A stretch of 64,000 nucleotides of DNA, from the NCBI GenBank assembly GCA_030867875.1, contig JAOWCC010000064.1:33254802-33318801 (forward strand), written 5' to 3'. The position numbers and the translations under genes were made by a program. The stretch comes from Actinernus sp. WN-2022 (lineage: Eukaryota > Cnidaria > Anthozoa > Actiniaria > Actinernidae). The notes beneath the pieces are model-generated. The model worked only from the letters and a program-made list of their open reading frames with translations. It was not told where the DNA came from and made no database searches. Below, piece by piece: positions 57,292 to 64,000 of this stretch (position 1 is its first letter; every line of letters starts with the position of its first letter).

Positions 57292-58003
57292 ATAAAGAAG
57301 CCTTAAATGCATGTTTTATACTATCAACTCTCCGTTAACGGACACTCTCGTAAGTGGACAGCTCTACTTACGGACGCCTTTTCAAATCCCCGTTTTACCT
57401 CCCAGTCAAACTCTGTATTTACACATTCCCGTAAGCGGACACTCTCTCGTAAGCGGACGCGGACACTTTTGAAAATGAAAATTGGATTTTTCTTTTATTT
57501 ACGCTCTCTCGTAAGCGGACACCCCATGTATAATAATTGACTCTTTGCAATGAAATTTGTCTTTAATTTGCAATAAATCAACAAAAATATGACCTTTGAC
57601 AGAGCAACAGTCAAATCTCCATTTGTCACATCAATAGAGAGTTTCGCTTTATATCTTAAGTTGCTATTTTTGTCTACCCAATAAAACATAATTAACACCC
57701 GCTAATTAACTCTCCCGTAAGCGGACATCCACCCTATTTTTCTTTGGTGTCCGCTTATGGGAATAATTCTCGTAAGCGGACAGCTCTACTAACGGACACT
57801 TTTTTCAATTCCCGAGGGTGTCCGCTTACGAGAGAGTGGACTGTACTATCATAAAACACGATGGGCATTTGACTGAACACTAGTACTCCAGTCGAGAAAT
57901 GTTGAAAGCACGCGCTTTCGGCTTGTGCTTTAACAATTCTCTCATGTTCTCAAATGCCCATCGTGTTTTATGGATAGTATAAAACATGGCTAAGGCTTCT
58001 TTA
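57292..58003. mobile_element. Host inverted-repeat element interrupted at 57326
   Basis: ATAAAGAAGCCTTA with ATGTTTTATACTATC at the left pairs with GATAGTATAAAACAT and TAAGGCTTCTTTAT at the right, and inward with ATAAAACACGATGGGCATTT. The inner element 57326-57843 splits the left arm. Confidence 0.65.
57326..57843. mobile_element. Element with CGTAAGCGGACA subterminal repeats, 7-bp TSD
   Basis: TACTATC flanks it on both sides (57319-57325 and 57844-57850), and the intact right arm of the host element shows a single TACTATC-equivalent. The ends carry many CTCTCGTAAGCGGACA words in both orientations. Only the right end shows the full CAGTCCACTCTCTCG terminus; the left is shortened. No transposase is seen. 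The superfamily is not resolved. Confidence 0.7.
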
Positions 58004-58068
58004 TTTGTTAAATAATTAACATAATAATTATATATTTGTTAGTTTAACTTTTACTCGAAATGTACCCT

Positions 58069-58103
58069 GATGATGTCTAAATAAAGATTGATTGATTGAT
58101 TGT
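58069..58103 (+). repeat. LINE tail with ATTG repeats
   Basis: GATGATGTCTAAATAAAGATTGATTGATTG resembles the end of a LINE, like that at 19360-19387. The body is not recognisable, so it is a severely truncated copy. Confidence 0.45.
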
Positions 58104-58440
58104 TCAGGATTATATAATACATCATAAACAAGCGTGCTTAACTTTCTAGATGTACAGCCAGAAGAGCGACACTGGAGCGACGTATGAATCGATTTGGTTC
58201 GACATGTTTGAATTTGGTACGGCAGGTGAATTCGGAGTGAAGTCGTATTAAACACCGCTATTCTCATGTGCCAAACTAAATGCATACATTATGCCATCTT
58301 GCAATTGACGTTTGATTAATTTCTGCGCGAAAATAAAAATCTAGACCCAGATGGCCATGACCTGATCATTACAACCGGTTCAGCAAACTAAATTTGCTGC
58401 CTGAGCTGAATCAACGGTCGCTCGGAAGTAAAAAAAAAAG

Positions 58441-58510
58441 GTATTCATTTATATAGCGCAAATTCTATATGAATATATCCAAATGCGCTTCACAAGGTTA
58501 TTTTTGTGAT
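58441..58510 (-). repeat. L2-like LINE or SINE 3-prime end
   Basis: Read on the minus strand, GAAGCGCATTTGG ... GCGCTATATAAATGAAT matches the terminal stem and GCGCTATATAAAT of the LINE ending at 6942. Only the last 70 bp are recognisable. Confidence 0.6.
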
Positions 58511-58570
58511 GCGGACTGCTATTGTGGCGCAATGTGCTGCCGTGCAGTTTACAATCATGAGTGATTGTTA

Positions 58571-59107
58571 TGCGGGTATCAGCGGCCATCCCGAGGGGGC
58601 GGCCCCCGGGCAACCCAGGGGCTTAGCAGGGGATTTGTAGCAAAAATATGCCCCACACGCGGGGTATTAGAACGCTTTTGCGTTTTCATCAAAATACCCC
58701 GGGGACATACCCACGGGGTTTGCACGTAATCTGCTGTCTCAACGTTCAGCGGTTTTCGCCACAGGACTCGCTCGATCGATCGACGTTGTTCGACTTCTTT
58801 GTCCTTGAGGTAAGTCATATCATTATCATTCAAATTAAGAGATTAAATTAAGCCATCCACTGTCGGAAGACAGAACAAAGAAATAAAGGATAATATTTGT
58901 ATAAAACTATTAAGATTTTTGACACTTCTAAAACGTTTAGCTTCTAATACTTATAATATGTTGCCCAGGTTGCCCCAGGGGTGGGATTTTTTGTCACAAT
59001 TTTCTGCCCCACCCAAGGGGTTTTAGCATGTATTTGTCATGGCTGCTGTGACAAATGCCCCTGGGTGTCCGGGGGCCGCCCCCTCGGGATGGCCGCTGAT
59101 ACCCGCA
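58571..59107. mobile_element. 537-bp PIF/Harbinger-like MITE, TTA TSD
   Basis: Ends TGCGGGTATCAGCGGCCATC then CCGAGGGGGCGGCCCCCGG, mirrored at 59058-59107 (about 50 bp). TTA lies at 58568-58570 and 59108-59110. The open frames inside are G/C-driven and show no domain. Confidence 0.8.
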
Positions 59108-59420
59108 TTAGTACCTCAGAATACTAGGTCGAACTTTAAAGGTATTACGTTCGGCGGCACAAGCGTAGTCTGCAAAACAGGTCCTCAAAAGGAAGTGATA
59201 AAATAATTTGGCCGCGTAAGGAAGTGATAAAATAATTTAGCCAAGGTACCGTCCGTTCAACTTTCACGTCGTTAGTAAGGTATGAAATTCAGGCTAGATT
59301 GCAGAATAACCTGTTCTGCAGGCTAGCACAAGCGTAGTCTGAAACGTACGGGCCTTAACAACACAACGACCCATCACGTTCTACTGTTGAAGATATTAAA
59401 TAAAAGAAGGAAGGTCTCAC

Positions 59421-59484
59421 CTTTGGATGTGCCAGGTTGTTTGGCTTTTTCTGCCTGTTTCGGGTCTTTGCAGTATTGTCTTCC
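59421..59484 (-). CDS. Proposed 64-nt linker exon of the lectin gene
   Basis: Between an acceptor (TTTATGCTGGCCGGTAG) and a donor (AAAG|GTGAGA) the minus strand gives GRQYCKDPKQAEKAKQPGTS plus K and one leftover base. The phases fit both neighbours: it starts in phase 0, as the exon at 62389-62595 ends, and its leftover G plus CT from 49031 completes an alanine codon in front of CKNDW. No known domain. The call rests on phase agreement and splice sites only. Confidence 0.35.
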
Positions 59485-59916
59485 CTACCGGCCAGCATAA
59501 AAATAACAAATAACAAATGAATCACAAACAGTATATGTGTTCTGAAATTATAGTCTGATATGCTTTTTCTTGCCATTATTCCTGGCTCTTAACTGGCACC
59601 AGTAATGCACATATCATCGGCATCTCCTTAGGGTAGACCCCTGAAAAGGGTGAGCAAATATGACCATCAGTTTCCTGCCCGTATTAGACTATAAGTTAGA
59701 GTTCCAAAATCTACCAGTTACAAGTTGAGTATCACGCTCGAAACGAGAGAGGGAAGGAGAAGCTCTTTCAGTTACCTCTCCACAGTAGTCGTCTTCCCTT
59801 TCCTATGCTATTTTATATGAGTGAGAATGTGAGTGTACATTTCTATACCAGGGGAAAAGACAGAGCCTCCGCTTGGTATCTTGTTTTTCTCATCAGTCCG
59901 TTTGGGAAAGTGCTAG

Positions 59917-60166
59917 CACAGGAAACCCAAGCTCTGTTTGTGTTTTGAATTATAAGGATTTGTACGAGATTTTTAACGAGTATTTGGTTATATCCGTTAA
60001 GCCAGAAATAAAATCAATAAAAACTTAGCTGAAGTCTTTATCTGTTCTTCATTGGGCTCTGTATGCAATTTCAGCGAATTCTGTTGAAATTTTACCCCTC
60101 GACCTCTCTGGTTAAAAATCTCATACAAACCTTATAATTTAAAACACAAAGCTTGGGTTTCCTGTG
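59917..60166. mobile_element. 250-bp MITE with CACAGG ends
   Basis: CACAGGAAACCCAAGC and its complement form the ends, with further pairing over about 60 bp. GTGCTAG before and GTACTAG after are a near-identical flanking repeat, suggesting a 7-8-bp duplication as in hAT elements. Confidence 0.65.
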
Positions 60167-60395
60167 GTACTAGCTCGATTCAAAGGCATGCCAGTACATA
60201 CCTCGCCTATCCTCAGCTGTTGTACCATAGTCTTTACAAACGAGTCTCCTTTTTGTCGCGCACTTATGAGTAGTGATGACAAGTTCTTCTCATTTCCCAA
60301 GCCACACTCGTTTAACTCACAAAAACCCGTCAAATTGACGTGCAGCTGTAATTTAAGGAAGAGACAATCCGAATTGAACTAAGCTGGGACCGGTA

Positions 60396-60787
60396 TAGCC
60401 TGCTATGCAGACGTATTTTTTCACTCTCATAAATTCGAAGAAAAAAGTAACGTCTGCTTACCCGAGCGCTTAATTAGTTTCCAATATGCAAGCATAACGT
60501 CAGCACGTTTGTTTTATTTCTCTGCCCAATCAAAGCCATTGTTAGAATTTTAGTGAATTGGCACGCCAGTGAACACTCTCCTATGATTAGTCAATGGCAA
60601 ATGTATTGTCTGAATTCCTTTTAAATGTAACATTACATCACTTTCCAGGATATGGAAGGTAAAATCTGATTGGTCCATAACACAATGAGGTGTGCATATT
60701 GGAAACTAATTAAGCGCTCGGGTAAGCAGACGTTACTTTTTTCTTCGAATTTATGAGAGTGAAAAAATACGTTTGCATAGCAGGCTA
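60396..60787. mobile_element. 392-bp TAGCC-family MITE, 9-bp TSD
   Basis: Ends TAGCCTGCTATGCAGACGTA and near-complement, with about 90 bp of pairing (TTTCACTCTCATAAATTCGA, GTCTGCTTACCCGAGCGC). GGACCGGTA is duplicated exactly at 60387-60395 and 60788-60796. It is non-coding. The outermost 20 bases match the 51-bp micro-element at 49187. Confidence 0.9.
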
Positions 60788-61366
60788 GGACCGGTAAGGT
60801 TGCGTTCGATTGACCGACTATTCCGGAATACACGGAATTATCTCTGAAAGCTGCTTGTATTAGTATCAACGTTTTCGTAGCTTATACTGCGAAATGTGCC
60901 TGAACCAGTGATTCAGTCCCAGAGACTTCCATCTACTTCTTATTCTGGAACTGATGGTCAATCGAACTTCCGACGTCCAGTGCGGAAACACCAACAAGGA
61001 CATGTAAATTGTATTTCAAACTTTACCGTACTCACAACAATGCTGGGACCGTAACTAGAAAAGTGAGCTATCGACAAACTGCAAAAACCACCCGAACCTT
61101 CATGAACTCTCTGGCCGTGACGCACTATAACTCCCAAGCCAGGACATCAAACTTATCTAACTTTAGACGCTACCCCGGGGACGCTACCTGGCATCACATC
61201 ACTGGGACCTGTTTCATCGTAATTTTGATAGTTCAAATTCTTGTACTTGGGTCACTAGTTGCCGCTGTCCCTCCGCCTAGTGTAGAGAGACCAATATCTC
61301 TTTTCCATAATTTTCTAAAAAAAAATTGCAGTCGTTTCTTGGTCTAATTCTTAGCTACCGTCTTTT

Positions 61367-61671
61367 ATGCCTTCAGTAGATATCAGACAGCGGAGTAACT
61401 GGCGGCAAGTGCTTCGAGAACATGCGCTCGCTCTTTGCAATGACATCGACAGTTCAGAAGCGGAAGAGCCGGCAGCAGAAGTAAATGTGACCGTGGCGGA
61501 AGACATCGAGGAAGAGGTAGACATCGAACCAATGATTCCACAGCTGTCGAGGCTGTAATCTTTTTTATTTGTTTATCAGATTACATCACCTCTCTATAAG
61601 GCGGACACCTCACTAAGGCGGGCAGTAAGAGCTGGTCCCGAGCGTGTCCGCCTTAGAGGGAGTTCACTGTA
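61367..61671 (+). mobile_element. Transposon 3-prime end with subterminal GGCGGACA repeats
   Basis: TAAGGCGGACACC, CTAAGGCGGGCAG and the complement GTGTCCGCCTTAGAGGGAG, ending TTCACTGTA near 61671, look like the right end of a pogo/Tigger-style element. The open frame just before it (61367-61558: WRQVLREHALALCNDIDSSE, then acidic residues and a stop) could be a transposase C-terminus but is not diagnostic. No left end was found. Confidence 0.45.
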
Positions 61672-61967
61672 TGCTAATTACATGCGTGACGTCAGTTGGT
61701 TTGCACATTTATATTTGTCTTCGTAAATAAAGCAAAATACAGTGCGTTTTTTGCCTAATTTTTATTCTAAATATGTCTTACTTGAGGAGGCTTGCCATCT
61801 GTCACGTTTTTCCTCGAAGAAGCCTTGCCGTCGGCCATATTTTTACATGTCAAATCAACTGACATCATGCATGTGATTAACATATCTTTAACGGAATAAA
61901 AACTGTCGCATGCTTTTGACAATTATGCCTGACTTCAACACGGAAAACAATGTTGTTCGTGTTCTTC

Positions 61968-62051
61968 TAGCCTCCTAAACAGCCGTGTCGAGTGTTCAGT
62001 CCTACCCTCCGAGGGGGAAATGAACACTTGACACGGCTGTTTAGGAGGCTA
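61968..62051. mobile_element. 84-bp hairpin MITE with TAGCC ends
   Basis: TAGCCTCCTAAACAGCCGTG plus eleven more bases is mirrored almost perfectly up to 62051, leaving a 22-base loop. Flanks TGTTCTTC and CGTTCTCC are only similar (6 of 8). Ends and size suggest kinship with the TAGCC family. Confidence 0.65.
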
Positions 62052-62388
62052 CGTTCTCCAAATTTATTTTGAATTGCACAAAATAACTTAGGGAAGACTA
62101 AAATTTAATACATAAAATAAAAACAGGGTCGATTTTTTCACTTCATAGGCACTTTAAGAAAAATGTCCCAAAGAATATCAAAAAGAAAGTAAAACTTGCA
62201 TTATTTTTCTTAATTATACAGACTTGATGTAAACACGGAACTAGAAAACGCACAAAACATTTTATTTATTTTGACTTTTTCCAATTTATAGTTCAGTTTA
62301 GTCTCGCGAAAGGCGCTTTTTTATCATATCAGCATGTCATTTATTTTTCAGCATCGAAGTATATTTATTAATTCAATGTTCCTCATAC

Positions 62389-62595
62389 CTTGAAAGCATA
62401 AAGTATGCAGCGAGAGTCCTTCATGCAAGCCGAAACACACTCATCGTCACTGCGGACCAGAAACGTCTTGTAAACATGACTCTGTAGAATGGATTCTTGT
62501 GGCTTACCGGCCATGGTGCGGAATAACAGAACAGCCAGATTAGCGCTTGCAAGAAAAAGACTGAATAAGGCGTTAGTAGTCATTGATCTGTACAA
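62389..62595 (-). CDS. Signal peptide and start of a PAN/apple domain, first exon
   Basis: From ATG at 62595, or more likely the second one at 62583, the minus strand encodes a hydrophobic leader (NALFSLFLASANLAVLLF), then ILQSHVYKTFLVRSDDECVS and ACMKDSRCILYAFK. This fits the first half of a PAN/apple domain (helix with C...C and a C-x-L-Y strand). A good donor follows (TTTCAAG|GTATGAGG) in phase 0. The second half of the PAN domain was not found, so the domain may be partial or an exon may be missed. The proposed gene continues to the exon at 59421 and the CTLD exon at 48661, with about 14 kb mostly of introns full of MITEs. It is probably a secreted recognition protein. Confidence 0.5.
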
Positions 62596-62734
62596 AAAAA
62601 TGCAGAATTACGCTGCCTAATTCTTTTTCCCTTGCCCCGCTCTTCAGCTGTCAGGTATAGAGACTGAAATTTGACGAGGGAGGGCTGGGGAATTCTATTG
62701 TAGTTACCGTCTGGGTATAATAGATATGGGAGCC
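62596..62734. other. Upstream region of the proposed lectin gene
   Basis: No clear TATA box or other core element is visible upstream of the first exon. Confidence 0.3.
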
Positions 62735-62830
62735 GGCCTCGGCGTCACCCCCGAAGCGGCATACGTGAGTTGCGTTTCCGTCCAGGTATCTCGCCCCGTG
62801 CTCCGAGGATTTTTAGATAGATTTATCCAG
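62735..62830 (+). repeat. Degenerate SINE copy
   Basis: GGCGTCACCCCCGAAGCGGC, CATACGTGAGTTGCG, GGTATCTCGCCCCGTGCTCC and GAGGATTTTTAG parallel the body of the SINE at 63225-63435 read on its own strand. The tRNA-like head is missing. Confidence 0.5.
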
Positions 62831-63224
62831 GGTAGTCCATTCAGTATACATATGTAGCTGTTATCAAGAGGAGCCCTGACTAGCTAAATACATCTGCCAT
62901 TAAATTCTAAAAATGTAAAATGCCAAGAAATAACAATAGTAATACACACATATATATGTGTATGTTATATAATATAATACTAATGCTAAATACTAATATA
63001 ATACTAATGCTAGATATTGCTGCTCAGCGCGATATCTTATTTACCTCTGCTGCACAACTCTTATTATAGGTAATATCTGGTCAAACAGTAGCGACCAAAA
63101 GAAAATTTTGTATATTTTGAATGGTATGAAGGACAAAAACTACAATGTAAATTCTAAATTCTTTGAGTTAGTTCAAAATTATATCTTAAATACCAATCGA
63201 TTTTCCATCGCTACAGTCTGACTT

Positions 63225-63435
63225 GAATAATTTTTTTCTCTTTTTGTTTTCTAAACTTAATGTTATACACTTATTTTGCGGAGGGAGGAAAACCGGAGAA
63301 CCCGGAGAAAAACCCTCGGAGCAAGGGCGAGATACCAATAAACTCAACTCACATATGGCGCCGCGTCCGGGATTCGAACCTGGGCCACAGAGGTGAGAGG
63401 CGAAGCGCTTAAACATTGCGCCACCCGAGCTCCCC
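63225..63435 (-). repeat. tRNA-derived SINE
   Basis: On the minus strand from 63435 a tRNA-like head has an A box (TGGCGCAATG, 63413-63423) and a perfect B box GGTTCGAATCC (63370-63380). The body follows: CATATGTGAGTTGAGTTTAT, TTGCTCCGAGGG, TTTTTCTCCGGGTTCTCCGG and TTTTCCTCCCTCCGC, then an A-rich tail. The body resembles a conserved central domain shared by invertebrate SINEs. RNA polymerase III would be expected to transcribe an intact copy. Confidence 0.75.
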
Positions 63436-64000
63436 CATTTGCGCCAATGTTATGATTCAGTTTGCTTATCAACGGCCGCATAAATTAAAGGCCAGCTTTT
63501 AGGCGAACTAAAATGCTCTCGATTGTTTATAAGTTTCATAAAAGAAGTACCCATATACTTTGGATAACGAATTTCATAATTTCTACCGGATTAGAAACCC
63601 AATCGAGCCCACGAATTTTCTCCGGATGCTTCGAATATGATTTTAACAGTACTCGGCAGGAAGCCAGTTGTTCTGTCATTAGATTCTAATTAGGTTTACG
63701 AGTGCGACTTTTCACAACTCTACAAACAAACACACACTCTTGCTACCTTGTTTTCATGTTTCCAGTATTGCTTAGCTGTATTTAAAGATCTCTACTTTCC
63801 TTGCGAATGATATATTTTGAGTGTACAATGAAATGTCGACTAGAACTCGCACTCGAGTCAAACTCACAGCGAAGTAACAGCTGAACTCGACAGATTGGAC
63901 TTTGACCCGCGATCGTAGTTTTGGTAGCAAGACTTTCTGGACCTACTGGAGGATGAAAAAAAGTGTTAAGGACATTGCTTTCTCTGCTTATAAAAATGCA
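63436..64000. other. Gene-free right edge
   Basis: No gene or defined repeat was recognised in the last 565 bases. Confidence 0.35.

Noticed and set aside
59293..59323. 31-bp TAGATTGCAGAATA...GGCTA palindrome as another micro-element of the TAGCC family
   Set aside because: Ends match only partly and no 9-bp flanking duplication is present; GCACAAGCGTAGTCTG repeats nearby (59158 and 59326) but is not adjacent to both ends.
61009..61347. 112-codon plus-strand frame with a hydrophobic segment
   Set aside because: No recognisable family, no splice or promoter support, and it lies in repeat-rich intronic DNA.
61782..61838. Short minus-strand ATG frame followed by a good splice donor (CAA|GTAAGA)
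   Set aside because: Nineteen low-complexity codons without a partner exon; possibly an alternative first exon of the lectin gene, but unsupported.
63350..63435. Functional tRNA gene
   Set aside because: Polymerase III boxes are present, but the stems do not pair properly and a SINE body follows.

Overview
The window looks like nuclear DNA of an animal, most likely an anthozoan cnidarian (coral or sea anemone). This is inferred from A+T-rich DNA, intronless genes of the NHL-repeat type, a spliced C-type-lectin-like gene, many non-LTR retrotransposon ends, tRNA-derived SINEs and very dense short inverted-repeat DNA transposons. No prokaryotic gene organisation is visible. Species cannot be fixed from sequence alone.

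Layout: 1-7.5 kb holds broken reverse transcriptases, a composite element bounded by PIF/Harbinger-like ends, and a 180-bp hairpin. 7.5-10.5 kb is NHL-repeat gene copy 1 (minus strand), split by a 436-bp MITE. 10.9-19.4 kb has truncated LINEs, foldback elements and a tandem repeat carrying paired CACGTG and TGACGTCA boxes. 19.5-26.7 kb is one satellite array (about 100 units of 68-74 bp, with higher-order structure). 26.7-29.3 kb is NHL gene copy 2, split by an unrelated 634-bp MITE that left a 9-bp target duplication.

From 30.0 to 42.6 kb the upstream flank of copy 2 is opened by a nest of transposons: family A, then a hAT element C, then element D, then F, then a second family-A copy (B), then a small MITE E. 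Element C carries the best gene of the window, an intact single-exon protein (1,063 residues from the preferred start). It joins a CGGBP1-like BED finger, a hAT transposase, a nuclear localisation signal, a Ulp1/SENP-type cysteine protease and a short C-terminal domain.

42.6-48.6 kb resumes the copy-2 flank and then holds a tRNA-derived SINE, LINE fragments and a 33-unit 30-bp minisatellite. 48.6-62.6 kb is probably one minus-strand gene (signal peptide, PAN/apple start, linker, C-type-lectin-like exon) whose introns are filled by at least ten inverted-repeat elements, several nested. The right end carries two SINE copies.

The unifying theme is transposition. Target-site duplications can be read for 9-bp, 8-bp, 7-bp, TTAA, TTA/TAA and TA classes. 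One family with TAGCC ends and 9-bp duplications runs from 1.4 kb down to 56- and 51-bp copies that are almost only terminal repeats.
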